From contig CAZDFD010000009.1 of the NCBI GenBank assembly GCA_964504655.1, forward strand, positions 1 through 64,000: a stretch of DNA of 64,000 nt. Direction: 5' to 3'. Each line of letters starts with the position of its first letter. The first letter of the stretch is position 1. Under the pieces are notes generated by a model, which searched no databases, was not told the origin of the DNA, and worked only from the letters and a program-made list of their open reading frames with translations. The translations under genes and the position numbers were made by a program. Below are positions 1 through 9,173 of this stretch, piece after piece. This DNA is from JANXAZ01 sp964504655 (GTDB lineage: Bacteria > Pseudomonadota > Alphaproteobacteria > Geminicoccales > Geminicoccaceae).

Positions 1-450
1 GCGCTCGTCGCGACCGGGCTCTCGGGGCTCCATCCCAAGCCCGCGCTCTGGACCGCCGACATCGTGGGCGGGCTGATCCTGGGGGCGGGAATCGCTCTGG
101 CCGGAGCCTGCCCGGGCACCACGCTCGCCCAGATCGGTGCCGGCTACAAGGATGCCTGGTTCACCCTCGCGGGCGGGCTCCTGGGTGCCCTGACCTTCAC
201 CTATCTCGAGCCCACGCTTCGGCCCGTCCTGCTCGAAGGTGGCGCCGGCAAGCTCACCCTCGACAAGCTCTTGGGCATTCCGTTCCCGTGGCTCGCGTTC
301 GGCGTCGCCGGGCTCGTCACCGTCGGTCTCGTCGCGCTCGAGCGCTGGCGGCCCTGGCGCGAGGAGGTCGGCGCGAACGCCGACGGCCTCCTGCCGCCGG
401 CCGAGCTTCCCGCCGCGCGCGCACCGACCGTCGCCACGACCCGCGCCTGA
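1..450 (+). CDS. YeeE/YedE family sulfur-compound transporter, C-terminal part (truncated by window start)
   Basis: The reading frame is open from base 1, so the true start lies upstream; 149 residues are visible. They form hydrophobic helices and contain the GACPGT motif around residue 37. A Cys-Pro-Gly motif of this kind marks the YeeE/YedE (Sulf_transp) inner-membrane family, whose best studied member imports thiosulfate through conserved cysteines. The C-terminus ends in a polar, Arg/Glu-rich cytoplasmic tail after a last membrane segment (LAFGVAGLVTVGLVAL). A GC-rich hairpin follows 22 nt after the stop. Substrate is inferred from the family only; the missing N-terminal half prevents a more exact call. 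Confidence 0.85.
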   Translation, partial: ALVATGLSGLHPKPALWTADIVGGLILGAGIALAGACPGTTLAQIGAGYKDAWFTLAGGLLGALTFTYLEPTLRPVLLEGGAGKLTLDKLLGIPFPWLAFGVAGLVTVGLVALERWRPWREEVGANADGLLPPAELPAARAPTVATTRA

Positions 451-780
451 ATCTCTCCTCCCGACCTCGCCGCCCGCCGGCTCGCCGGCGGGCCTTCTTT
501 CGGGCCATGCCAGCCGGAATACGTTCTTAGCATCCGTTCCATCTCGACGCGCCGGTTGAAGACACTCGTGGGCAACGGCAGACGCCCGAGACCGCGCTCG
601 GGCGCGACGCCTGCTCTCGCCGGGGTCCGTTCCGGTTCGCCCTCACGGCGAGCACGGGCGGCACGAAGACGATCCGGCCTCGCGAGGAAGCCGCCTGGCG
701 GCAGGACGGCTGCGAAGGAAGCCGCGTCCCGGCCCACCTTCGACCGCGCAAACCCCGGTCCGAGACGGCTCGAGCGGCGT
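451..780. other. 330-nt intergenic region between convergent genes
   Basis: The stretch separates the stop of the YeeE-type gene from the stop of the minus-strand DNA ligase, so both genes point into it. Apart from the terminator-like hairpin at 472-500, I see no ORF with a recognisable product, no tRNA-like fold and no long repeat. Open frames crossing it are arginine-rich and typical of spurious ORFs in high-GC DNA. Confidence 0.6.
472..500 (+). terminator. Putative Rho-independent terminator after the YeeE-type gene
   Basis: A perfect 9-bp stem (GCCCGCCGG at 472-480 pairing with CCGGCGGGC at 485-493) encloses a CTCG loop and is followed by the pyrimidine-rich run CTTCTTTC. It begins 22 nt after the stop at 450. 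The T-run is interrupted, so efficiency is uncertain. Confidence 0.6.
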
Positions 781-2388
781 TCAGGCGGCGAGGGACGGCC
801 GGAGCAGGGCCTCGAGGGTCTCGAGCCGATCGGCTTCGCGGGCCGGCTTGTCCCAGCGGATCCGCAGCACCCGGGGAAAACGCAGGGCGATTCCGGACTT
901 GTGGCGGGTCGAGCGTTGGATCCCCTCGAAGCCGATCTCGAAGACGAGCCGCGGCTCGACCGCCCGCACCGGGCCGAAGCGTTCCACCGTGTGCTCGCGG
1001 ATCCAGCGGTCGAGCCGCACGAGCTCCTCGTCCGTGTAGCCGGCATAGGCCTTGGCCACGGGCACGAGCCCAGCACCCTCCGCTCCCTCCCGCCAGGCGC
1101 CGAGCGTGTAGTCCGAGTAGAAGGACGAGCGCTTGCCGTGGCCGCGTTGGGCGTAGAGCAGCACGAGGTCGGCCACGAGCGGGTCGCGCTTCCACTTCCA
1201 CCAGTGCCCCTTCGGCCGACCGGCCAGATAGGGGCTCGTCCGCCGCTTGAGAACGATCCCCTCGATCGCCGGGTGCGGCGGGGCGCGGCGCAGCCGGTCG
1301 AGCTCCGCGATCGCGCCGGTCTCCAGAAGGGGCGAGAGCCGCGCCCAGGGCATCCGGTCGCGGCCGACGAGCGCCTCGAGCCGGGCGCGGCGCGCGGTGA
1401 AGGGCAGGGGGCGCAGATCCTCTCCGGCCTCGGCCAGCAAGTCGTAGAGCTGCAGGCCGACGGGGAAGTCGCGCAGCAGTCGAGGCGACGGCTCCTTGCG
1501 GTTGAGCCGCTGCTGGAGATCGTTGAAGCTGCCGACCTCATCCCCACGCCGGACGAGGAGCTCGCCGTCGAGTACCGCCTCGAGCCCGGTCGCCCGTGCC
1601 GCCTCGACCAGCTCCGGAAAGCTCCGGCCGATCTCCTCGCCGCCGCGCGAGTAGAGCCGTGCACCCGCCGCTCCGGCCGCGAGCTGGACCCGGATCCCGT
1701 CCCACTTCCACTCGATCGCCCAGGCACCGGGCTCGGCCGCGACCGGGCCGAGCTCGGCCTGCTCGAGCGGGTGGGCGAGCATGAACGGGCGAAAGCCCAG
1801 CGCGTCGCCGGCGTCCGGCCGTGGACCGCGCCCCTCGAGCCAGGCGAGCAGCGCGCCATAGGGCGGGGCCTGGGCATGCCAGACCTCCTCGACCAGCGCC
1901 GGATCGACCGAGCCGAGCTCGGCCAGGGCCTGGCGGGCGAGGCCGACCGAGACCCCGACCCGAAGGCCGCCCGTGACGAGCTTCAGCAGCGCCCAGCGGC
2001 CGGTCGCGTCGAGCCGGTCGAGGAGTCCGGCGAGCACCCCCGGCAACCCGGCCCTCGGGGTCGTGGCGAGCCGTTCGACCACCTCGGCGAGCCGTGGCGG
2101 CACATCGCGGCACGCGCACTCGGGCCACATCAGCGCCCCGGTCTCGGCCAGATCGCCCACATAGTCGTAGGACCAGGCGAACAGCACGGGATCGGTCCGC
2201 TCGGCCACGAGCGCGCGGACGAGCCCGGGCTTGGCGTGCGGAAAGTCGAGCGTCCCGACGAGCGCGGCCAGGGCCCACCCCCGATCGGGATCGGTGGTGC
2301 CGCGCAGATAGGCGCCCAGGAGCGTGAGCTTGCCCGTGCGCTGCGGGCAATGGAGGAGGCGTTCCAGGAGTTCGGCGAAGGGCTGCAT
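781..2388 (-). CDS. ATP-dependent DNA ligase, ligase-associated DNA damage response type
   Basis: This 535-residue protein seals nicks in DNA using ATP. The adenylation motif WKWDGIR places the catalytic lysine at about residue 228, followed by a ligase motif around LDGELLVRR and a C-terminal OB-fold region rich in ligase-like motifs (EGIVLKRR, WKWKRDPLVADLVLLYAQ). The ATG at 2388 begins MQPFAELLERLL, the normal N-terminus for this family; longer in-frame extensions are Ser/Arg-rich and unconvincing. Relatives lie in a small operon with an MBL-fold exonuclease and sometimes a helicase. Here the exonuclease is at 10733-11758 on the same strand, separated by the hydrogenase-4-like cluster. It is not the replicative NAD-dependent LigA. 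Confidence 0.92.
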   Translation of the reverse strand: MQPFAELLERLLHCPQRTGKLTLLGAYLRGTTDPDRGWALAALVGTLDFPHAKPGLVRALVAERTDPVLFAWSYDYVGDLAETGALMWPECACRDVPPRLAEVVERLATTPRAGLPGVLAGLLDRLDATGRWALLKLVTGGLRVGVSVGLARQALAELGSVDPALVEEVWHAQAPPYGALLAWLEGRGPRPDAGDALGFRPFMLAHPLEQAELGPVAAEPGAWAIEWKWDGIRVQLAAGAAGARLYSRGGEEIGRSFPELVEAARATGLEAVLDGELLVRRGDEVGSFNDLQQRLNRKEPSPRLLRDFPVGLQLYDLLAEAGEDLRPLPFTARRARLEALVGRDRMPWARLSPLLETGAIAELDRLRRAPPHPAIEGIVLKRRTSPYLAGRPKGHWWKWKRDPLVADLVLLYAQRGHGKRSSFYSDYTLGAWREGAEGAGLVPVAKAYAGYTDEELVRLDRWIREHTVERFGPVRAVEPRLVFEIGFEGIQRSTRHKSGIALRFPRVLRIRWDKPAREADRLETLEALLRPSLAA

Positions 2389-2563
2389 CCCACGCGTCGA
2401 AGAGGCGAGCTGCGCGAGGGAGGTAGCGACGTGCCGCCCGGCTGCAAGCTCGGACGTCACGGCGGGGTCACGGCGGAGCGGATCCGATGACGATTCGCCC
2501 ACGTTCCGGTTGACGTTCTCAGGGGACGGACCACTAGTCTGCGGGCTCTCGAGAGGACCTGCG

Positions 2564-4579
2564 GTGAGCCTGCTCGGCACCCTTCTCGCTCCGGTCGTCC
2601 TTCTGCTCGGGCTCGCGATTGCCGCACTCGCGAGCCGACCGGGCACGCTCTGGCCGAGGATCGTCTATGGCGGCTCGCTCGCGATCGCGATCGCGATCGG
2701 GGCGATCGCCACGCTCGCGCTCCTGACCCTCCACGAGCCCGAGCGGCTCGTCTTGCCGATCGGGCTGCCCTGGCTCGGCCTGCATCTCCGGCTCGACCCG
2801 CTCTCGGCGTTCTTCCTGCTGCTGCTGGGTATCGGTGCCGCGATCGCCTCCCTGTTCGCGCTGGGTTACGGCGGGGACGAGCCCGAGCCGGGCCGGATCC
2901 TGCCCTTCTATCCGGGTTTCCTCGCGGCCATGGCGCTGGTCTGCCTGGCCGACGACGCCTTCGCCTTCCTGTTCTTCTGGGAGGTGATGTCGCTCCTTTC
3001 CTTCGCCCTCGTGCTCGTCGGGCACGAAGAGGAGGCGAACCGCGACGCGGCGCGCTTCTACCTCGTCATGGCCGGCTTCGGCACGATGACGCTCTTGTTG
3101 GTGTTGGGTCTGCTCGCCGGCCCCGAGGGCTCTTACGATTTCGATTCGATCCGTGCGCGCGAGCTCGGCGCCGGCTTCACCACCCCCGCCTTCCTCCTCG
3201 TGATCGTCGGCGCCGGCTCGAAGGCCGGGCTCGTGCCCTTCCACGTCTGGCTGCCGCTCGCCCATCCCGCCGCCCCCTCGCCGGTCTCGGCACTGATGAG
3301 CGGGGTGATGACCAAGATCGCCCTCTACGGCCTCTTGCGCTTCGTCTTCGACCTTTTGGGCGAGCCGCTCTGGTGGTGGGGAACGGTCCTGGTCGGGCTC
3401 GGTGCCGGGGGTGCGGTTCTGGCGTTGGTGCACGCGCTCGTCGAGCGCGACGCCAAGCGGCTCCTCGCCTGGTCGACCATCGAGAACATCGGGATCGTCG
3501 TCGCCGCCACGGGCCTGGCGCTCGCCTTCGAGGCCGCGGGCCTGCACCTGCCGGCCGCGCTCGCGGCGACCGCCGCCCTGCTCCACGCCCTCAACCATAC
3601 GATCTTCAAGACGCTCCTCTTCTGCGGGGCCGGTGCGGTACTGCACGCCACCGGCACCCGCGACCTCGAGAAGCTCGGCGGGCTGATCCACCGGATGCCG
3701 CACACGAGCCTCGCCCTTCTCGTGGGCTCGGCTGCGATCTCGGCCCTGCCGCCGTTGAACGGCTTCGTTTCGGAGTGGCTCCTCTTCCAGGCGATCCTGG
3801 TGAGCCCCGATCTGCCGCAGGCCACGCTGCGCCTCGTGATCCCCGCGGCCGGAGCGCTCCTGGCGCTCGCAGCGGCCCTGGCCGCGGCCTGCTTCGTGCG
3901 GTTCTACGGCATCGTCTTCTTGGGCCGGCCGCGGAGCCTCGAAGCGGCCGGGGCGCACGAGGTCGACCCGCTCTCGCGCACCGGCCTCCTCGTGCCGGCG
4001 CTCCTTTGCCTCGTGCTCGGGGTCTTCCCTGCGCCGGTAATCGACCTCCTGGGCCCGGTCGTGACCGGGCTCGGGCTCGAAACGAGCTTGGCCGAGCAAG
4101 GTGTCGCGGGCTGGCTCTCGCTGCAGCCGATCCCCGAACGGCGCGCTTCGTACGACGGTCTCGTGCTGTTCGCGTTCCTGATCCTGGCCGGTGGCTTCAC
4201 CGCCTTCCTCGTGCATCGGCTGGGTGGGGCCGGGCTTCGGCGTGGGCCGATCTGGGACTGCGGCTACCCCGATCCGGCACCCTCGACCCAGTACACTGCC
4301 GCCTCGATGTCCCAGCCGATCCGCCGGGTGATGGGCTCCCTCGTTCTCGCCGCAGAGGAACGGGTGCGGATGCCGCCGCCACTCGATCCGGGCCCGGCGC
4401 GACTCGAGGTCCGCCTCGTCGACCGCGTCCTGGACGGTCTCTACCGACCGCTCGTAGGCGCCATCCTGGCCGTCGCGGACCGACTCAACCCGCTGCAGTT
4501 CCAGACCATCCGACGCTATCTCGTGCTCGTCTTCCTGGTTCTCGTGAGCCTGCTCGTGATCACCGAAGCCGGACGCTGA
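2564..4579 (+). CDS. hyfB: Hydrogenase-4 component B-like proton-pumping membrane subunit
   Basis: A 671-residue polytopic membrane protein of the NuoL/MrpA antiporter superfamily. The proton-conducting core runs roughly from residue 90 to 430, including GAGSKAGLVPFHVWLPLAHPAAPSPVS, the conserved Lys-containing stretch of these subunits (described in two parts: GAGSKAGLVPFHVWLP and the APSPVSALMSG segment). The C-terminal portion ends in a single hydrophobic helix (YLVLVFLVLVSLLVI). The GTG at 2564 follows GAGAGGACC, a reasonable ribosome site; the upstream frame extension is arginine-rich. It starts a six-gene run of overlapping genes (hyfB, C, E, F, G, I). A TTGACG at 2510 with a poorly spaced TAGTCT is a weak promoter candidate. 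Confidence 0.88.
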   Translation: MSLLGTLLAPVVLLLGLAIAALASRPGTLWPRIVYGGSLAIAIAIGAIATLALLTLHEPERLVLPIGLPWLGLHLRLDPLSAFFLLLLGIGAAIASLFALGYGGDEPEPGRILPFYPGFLAAMALVCLADDAFAFLFFWEVMSLLSFALVLVGHEEEANRDAARFYLVMAGFGTMTLLLVLGLLAGPEGSYDFDSIRARELGAGFTTPAFLLVIVGAGSKAGLVPFHVWLPLAHPAAPSPVSALMSGVMTKIALYGLLRFVFDLLGEPLWWWGTVLVGLGAGGAVLALVHALVERDAKRLLAWSTIENIGIVVAATGLALAFEAAGLHLPAALAATAALLHALNHTIFKTLLFCGAGAVLHATGTRDLEKLGGLIHRMPHTSLALLVGSAAISALPPLNGFVSEWLLFQAILVSPDLPQATLRLVIPAAGALLALAAALAAACFVRFYGIVFLGRPRSLEAAGAHEVDPLSRTGLLVPALLCLVLGVFPAPVIDLLGPVVTGLGLETSLAEQGVAGWLSLQPIPERRASYDGLVLFAFLILAGGFTAFLVHRLGGAGLRRGPIWDCGYPDPAPSTQYTAASMSQPIRRVMGSLVLAAEERVRMPPPLDPGPARLEVRLVDRVLDGLYRPLVGAILAVADRLNPLQFQTIRRYLVLVFLVLVSLLVITEAGR

Positions 4580-4588
4580 GGGGACCGG

Positions 4589-5545
4589 ATGCGGCTGTTG
4601 CTCGACCTCCTCGCCCAAGGCGCACAGATGTTCCTCGTCCTCTCGGCCGCACCCTTGCTCCTGGGCTGGACCCGCAAGGTTCGCGCTCGGCTCCTGCGTC
4701 GGCAGGGACCCGATCTCCTCCAGCCCTATCGCGATCTCTGGCGGCTCCTCTGCAAGGAGCCGGTCCTCGCCGAGAACGCCTCCTGGCTGTTCCGTTCGGC
4801 CCCTTACGTCGTCTTCACCACGATCTGGATCGCAGCGGCCCTCGTTCCGACCTACGCCACCGGGCTCCTGTTCAACTGGGCGACCGATCTGATCGCCCTC
4901 GTGGCCTTCCTGGGCTTCGCTCGGTTCGCCCTCGCCTTGGCCGGCATGGACATCGGCACCGCCTTCGGCGGCATCGGCAGCTCGCGCGAGATGATGATCG
5001 CGAGCCTTGCCGAGCCGGCCATGCTGCTCGTGGTGTTCACCTTGGCGCTGCTCGCGGGCTCGACCCAACTCTCGGTGGTGGCGGAGTTCCTGCTCCGGGA
5101 GCCGGTTGGGCTCCGTGTATCCTTGGGACTCGCGCTCGTGGCACTCCTCATGGTCGCGATCGCCGAGAACGCCCGCATCCCGGTCGACAATCCGACGACG
5201 CATCTCGAACTCACCATGGTCCACGAGGCCATGGTCCTCGAATATTCCGGCCGCCACTTGGCCTTGATCGAGGCAGCGGCATCCTTGAAACTCACCGCTT
5301 ACCTGTCGCTCGTCGCCTGTCTGTTCTTTCCCTTCGGCATGATCACCACCGGTACCTCGCCTGCCTTCTATCCTTTGGGCATGCTCGCCTGGGCCGGCAA
5401 GATGGCGGTTCTCGGCACGGCACTCGCCGGCTTCGAGACGGCGATCGCCAAGATGCGGGTTTTCCGCGTGCCCGACTTCTTGGGCGGGGCGCTCGTGATG
5501 GGCTTTCTCGGCACGCTCCTCCTCTTCGTCTCACGGGTGCTCTGA
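4589..5545 (+). CDS. hyfC: Respiratory complex I subunit 1/HyfC-like membrane subunit
   Basis: This 318-residue protein belongs to the NuoH/HycD/HyfC family, the membrane subunit that contacts the catalytic arm in complex I and group 4 hydrogenases. Family hallmarks visible are ENARIPVDNPTTHLELTMVHEAM around residues 195-215 (stated as ENARIPVDNPTTH plus LELTMVHE) and about eight hydrophobic helices. It starts 9 nt after hyfB with GAGGGGACCGG upstream of ATG, and its stop overlaps the hyfE start (ATGA). This links quinone- or catalytic-arm chemistry to ion translocation by the HyfB/HyfF subunits. Confidence 0.9.
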   Translation: MRLLLDLLAQGAQMFLVLSAAPLLLGWTRKVRARLLRRQGPDLLQPYRDLWRLLCKEPVLAENASWLFRSAPYVVFTTIWIAAALVPTYATGLLFNWATDLIALVAFLGFARFALALAGMDIGTAFGGIGSSREMMIASLAEPAMLLVVFTLALLAGSTQLSVVAEFLLREPVGLRVSLGLALVALLMVAIAENARIPVDNPTTHLELTMVHEAMVLEYSGRHLALIEAAASLKLTAYLSLVACLFFPFGMITTGTSPAFYPLGMLAWAGKMAVLGTALAGFETAIAKMRVFRVPDFLGGALVMGFLGTLLLFVSRVL

Positions 5546-6201
5546 TGTCGACCCTGGCCTTCGACCTCGCCCATCTCCTGGCCGGCTCGATGGTCGTCTC
5601 GAGCTTCGTCCTCCTCTACCAGGACCGGATCACCGGGGTCTTGAACGTCTTCGCCATCCAGGCGGTGATCCTCGCCCTCGCCGTCGCCTTCCAGGCCTGG
5701 TTCCAAGAGGCCCCCCACCTCTACGTCACGGCGCTCATCGCGCTCCTCGTCAAGGGCATCGTCATCCCCTTGACGTTGCACCGGATCGTCCGGGAACTCG
5801 GCATCCACCGCGAGATCGAGAAGGTGGTGGGCGTGGGTCTCACCATGCTCGCCGGCCTTGCACTCACCGCGCTTGCGGTCCTCGTCGTCCTGCCGGTGAC
5901 CGCCGGGGCCGGGCGGATCGGCCGCGAGGATCTGGCCTTCGCCTTGGCGGTGATCCTCCTGGGTCTGTTGATGATGATCACCCGGCGCAACGCCGTGACC
6001 CAGGTCGTGGGTTTCATGAGCCTCGAGAACGGGCTCGTGCTCGCCGCCACCGGGGCCAAAGGGATGCCGCTCGTGGTCGAGATCTCGACCGCCTTCTCGA
6101 TCCTGATCGCCTTCATCGTCTTCGGCATCTTCCTCTTCCGCATCCGCGAGCGCTTCGACACGGTCGACGTCCACGCGCTCGAGCGGTTCCGCGGGGATTG
6201 A
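5545..6201 (+). CDS. hyfE: Hydrogenase-4 component E-like subunit (NuoK/MnhC-like)
   Basis: A 218-residue hydrophobic protein with about six predicted membrane helices. Residues 1-110 carry small-subunit features (QDRITGVLNVFAIQAVILAL), and the C-terminal half contains the NuoK-type segment GFMSLENGLVLAATGAKGMP, as in HyfE. The ATG at 5545 overlaps the hyfC stop (ATGA), and the stop lies 3 nt before hyfF, so translation is probably coupled. It is expected to sit in the membrane arm of the complex next to HyfF. The assignment rests on sequence pattern plus gene order. Confidence 0.87.
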   Translation: MSTLAFDLAHLLAGSMVVSSFVLLYQDRITGVLNVFAIQAVILALAVAFQAWFQEAPHLYVTALIALLVKGIVIPLTLHRIVRELGIHREIEKVVGVGLTMLAGLALTALAVLVVLPVTAGAGRIGREDLAFALAVILLGLLMMITRRNAVTQVVGFMSLENGLVLAATGAKGMPLVVEISTAFSILIAFIVFGIFLFRIRERFDTVDVHALERFRGD

Positions 6202-6204
6202 ACG

Positions 6205-7647
6205 ATGGGCGAGACGGCGCGGCTGCTCGTGCTCGTGATCCCGTTCGTCGCAGCGGGGCTGCTCGCCTTCGTCACCGACTATCGGATCGGCGCGCGGCTG
6301 AATGCGGCAGCCACCGGAGCGGCCCTGCTCGCCGCGAGCGGTCTTCTGCTCTTCGAGCGACCGGAAGTCGGGGTCTACTTCATCGTCGACGATCTCAACA
6401 CCACCTTCGTGCTGCTCAATTGCTTCGTCGGTTTCACGACCGCGGTCTTTTCGGCCTCCTACATCGCCCATGAACTCGAGATCGGCAGGCTCACGCCCAC
6501 CTTCCTGCGCTTCTACCACGCCATGTACCAGGCGATGCTCGGATCCATGAGCCTGGCACTTTTGTCCAACAATGTCGGCCTCATGTGGGTGGGCGTGGAG
6601 GTCGCCACGCTCGTCACCGTGCTGATGGTCGGCATCTACCGCACCGAACCGGCCATCGAGGCGGCTTGGAAGTATTTCATTCTGGGCTCGGTCGGCATCG
6701 CGCTCGCCTTCTTCGGCACGATCCTCGTCTATCTGGCAGCGCAGGATGCGCTCGGCGAGGGCATGCCGGCCTTGGCCTGGAACCGACTCTTGGCCGCGGC
6801 ACCCCTGTTCGACCCGCAGCTCCTGGACCTCGCCTTCGTGTTCCTGCTCGTGGGCTACGGCACCAAGGTCGGACTCGCTCCGCTGCACGCCTGGCTGCCG
6901 GATGCGCACGCCGAAGGCCCCACACCGATCTCGGCCGTGCTCTCGGGCCTGCTCTTGAACGTGGCGCTCTTCGCCCTTCTGCGATTCAAACTCGTGATGG
7001 CCGGCAATCCCGCAGCGCTCACGCCCGGCCCGATCATGGTGACGCTCGGCCTGCTCTCGCTCTCCTTCGCCGCGCTCATGCTCTACCGCCGGCGCGACAT
7101 CAAACGCTTCTTCGCCTACAGCTCGATCGAGCACATGGGGATCACCACCTTCGCCTTCGGCATGGGCGGCCCCTTGGCCAACTTCGCGGGCTTGCTGCAC
7201 ATGGCCATGCACAGCCTCACCAAGTCCGCGATCTTCATGGCGGTCGGCCACATCGCCCAGGTCAAGGGCACCCAGAAGATCGAGGCCTTGAAAGGCCTGG
7301 GTGCGACCCATCCGGTGCTCGCCTGGGGCTTCGCCATCGGCGTGGTGGCGATCGCCGGGCTGCCGCCCATGGGCGTGTTCACGAGCGAGTTCCTGATCGT
7401 GAGCTCGACCTTCGCGCGCACACCCTGGCTCGCGGTCCCGCTCGTGCTGGGCCTGCTCGTGGCGTTCGGGGCACTCATCCTCCGCCTCGTGGGAGTCGTC
7501 TTCGGCCCCCCCGAGGGCCCGCGGACCCCGGTGCACGCGAGCTACGTGCCGATGTTCGCGCATCTCCTCCTCGTCCTTTTGGCCGGCATCTGGCTGCCGG
7601 ATCCCCTCGTGCGCTGGTTCCAGACGATCGCGGCGCGGCTCGGATGA
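6205..7647 (+). CDS. hyfF: Hydrogenase-4 component F-like proton-conducting subunit
   Basis: This 480-residue NuoM/NuoN-type antiporter-like subunit has about fourteen hydrophobic helices. Characteristic segments are VGVEVATLVTVLMVGIYRTE near residue 130, the GTKVGLAPLHAWLPDAH motif near residue 220, and a histidine-rich helix FAGLLHMAMHSLTKSAIF near residue 330. A second antiporter-like subunit besides HyfB implies more than one ion channel in the complex. The stop overlaps the start of the large subunit (ATGA at 7644-7647). It is very unlikely to be part of a complete 14-subunit complex I, since no nuoAEFGIJ genes are present. Confidence 0.9.
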   Translation: MGETARLLVLVIPFVAAGLLAFVTDYRIGARLNAAATGAALLAASGLLLFERPEVGVYFIVDDLNTTFVLLNCFVGFTTAVFSASYIAHELEIGRLTPTFLRFYHAMYQAMLGSMSLALLSNNVGLMWVGVEVATLVTVLMVGIYRTEPAIEAAWKYFILGSVGIALAFFGTILVYLAAQDALGEGMPALAWNRLLAAAPLFDPQLLDLAFVFLLVGYGTKVGLAPLHAWLPDAHAEGPTPISAVLSGLLLNVALFALLRFKLVMAGNPAALTPGPIMVTLGLLSLSFAALMLYRRRDIKRFFAYSSIEHMGITTFAFGMGGPLANFAGLLHMAMHSLTKSAIFMAVGHIAQVKGTQKIEALKGLGATHPVLAWGFAIGVVAIAGLPPMGVFTSEFLIVSSTFARTPWLAVPLVLGLLVAFGALILRLVGVVFGPPEGPRTPVHASYVPMFAHLLLVLLAGIWLPDPLVRWFQTIAARLG

Positions 7648-9173
7648 GCGGTCTCGAGCCGCCGACCCTGATCGAGCTCCTGGCCGCGACCGGCCCGGCG
7701 GTGGCGGACCATCGGCCATGGCCGCGCTGGACCGTCGACCCCGACCGCTGGCGGGTGCTCGGCGACGGCCTCGTGGCCGGTCGGCTCGAACTCCTGGCTC
7801 TCTGGGGCGAGACCGAGGCGGTGCACGCGGCGCTCCGCGAGCCCGCGACCGGCGCCCTGGCGGTCGCCACGCTCCCCTGCCCGGAGGGCCGGTTTCCCTC
7901 GCTCGGCCGGCTCCACCCGCCGGCGATCCGCCTCGAGCGGACGATCCGCGATCTCGTCGGGCTCGAGCCCGTGGGTCTCGGGGATGCACGCGGCTGGCTC
8001 GACCACGGCCGCTGGCCGCTGCGCCGGCCGCTCGCCGCCCTGCCCGAGGCGCACGACGGCACCGCCGATCCCTACCCGTTCCTGCCGGTCGAGGGGGAGG
8101 GGATCCACGAGATCCCGGTCGGCCCGATCCATGCCGGGATCATCGAGCCGGGACATTTCCGCTTCCGTGCCCAGGGCGAGACGGTCGTCCGGCTCGAGGC
8201 GCGGCTGGGTTGGGTGCACAAGGGCGTCGAGCGGTCGCTGGCCGGTGCTCCGATCGACCGGGCGGCACGGATCGTCGGCCGGGTCTCGGGCGACTCGACG
8301 GTGGCCTGGCAATGGGCCTTCGCCCGCGCCGTCGAGGCCGCGACCGGGATCGAGCCGCCGCCGCGCGCCACGGCGCTGCGCGCCCTGATGGCCGAGCTCG
8401 AGCGGATCGCCCAGCATCTGAACGATCTGGGCTTCGTGTGCAACGACGCGTCCTTCGCGCTGATCCACACCCACACCGGCATCCTGCGCGAGGAGCTCCT
8501 GCAGTTCGCGGGCGAGCGTCTCGGCCACCGGCTGATGATGGATCGCATCCTCCCGGGGGGTGTCGCGGTCGATCTGGAGCCACCCGGCGTCGCCCAGCTG
8601 CGGTCCTGGCTCGATCGTCTTCGCTCGCGCTTCGAGAAGCTCGTGCGGATCTACGACGACACCCCCTCGCTCATGGACCGCACCGCCACGACCGGGATCG
8701 TGCCCGAGGCCCTGGCCCGACGCTTCGCCGCCGGCGGCCATGTCGGCCGCGCCTCCGGGCGCGACTTCGATTCCCGGCGCGACCTCGCCTATCCGCCCTA
8801 CGACGCGCTCCGCCCCGTGGTCCCGACCCGCAGCGCCGGCGACGTCGACGCGCGCGTGTGGATCCGCATCGAGGAGATCCGCGCGAGCCTCGACCTTCTA
8901 GGCCGGATCCTGGACCGGCTCCCGCCGGGCCCGCTGCTCGAGCCGGTGCCGGGGCGAGCCGGGGAGGGGATGGGCATCGTCGAATCGTTCCGCGGCGAGG
9001 TGCTGGTCTGGCTGCGGCTCGACGCCGAGGGACGGATCCTGCGCTGCCATCCGCGCGATCCGTCCTGGTTCCAATGGCCGCTCATCGAGGCCGCCATCGA
9101 GGCCAACATCGTCGCCGACTTTCCCTTGTGCAACAAGAGCTTCAACTGCTCCTACAGCGGTGTCGACCTGTGA
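7644..9173 (+). CDS. hyfG: HyfG/NuoCD-like large subunit lacking the [NiFe] cysteines
   Basis: This 509-residue protein fuses a NuoC-like N-terminus (about residues 1-150) to a NuoD/hydrogenase-large-subunit-like domain. In catalytic group 4 hydrogenases the first nickel motif reads RICGxC; here residues 209-214 read RIVGRV, so both cysteines are valines (V211, V214). The C-terminal motif is also altered: the only cysteines, C496 and C502, are six residues apart rather than CxxC, and the protein ends NCSYSGVDL. The Ni-Fe site therefore cannot form in the usual way. The protein probably belongs to an Ehr complex whose catalytic reaction is unknown. It overlaps hyfF and the small subunit by 4 nt each. 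Confidence 0.88.
   Translation: MSGLEPPTLIELLAATGPAVADHRPWPRWTVDPDRWRVLGDGLVAGRLELLALWGETEAVHAALREPATGALAVATLPCPEGRFPSLGRLHPPAIRLERTIRDLVGLEPVGLGDARGWLDHGRWPLRRPLAALPEAHDGTADPYPFLPVEGEGIHEIPVGPIHAGIIEPGHFRFRAQGETVVRLEARLGWVHKGVERSLAGAPIDRAARIVGRVSGDSTVAWQWAFARAVEAATGIEPPPRATALRALMAELERIAQHLNDLGFVCNDASFALIHTHTGILREELLQFAGERLGHRLMMDRILPGGVAVDLEPPGVAQLRSWLDRLRSRFEKLVRIYDDTPSLMDRTATTGIVPEALARRFAAGGHVGRASGRDFDSRRDLAYPPYDALRPVVPTRSAGDVDARVWIRIEEIRASLDLLGRILDRLPPGPLLEPVPGRAGEGMGIVESFRGEVLVWLRLDAEGRILRCHPRDPSWFQWPLIEAAIEANIVADFPLCNKSFNCSYSGVDL

Noticed and set aside
451..780. tRNA or small RNA gene in the gap after the YeeE-type gene
   Set aside because: I found no cloverleaf-compatible arms or CCA end; the only clear structure is a terminator hairpin.
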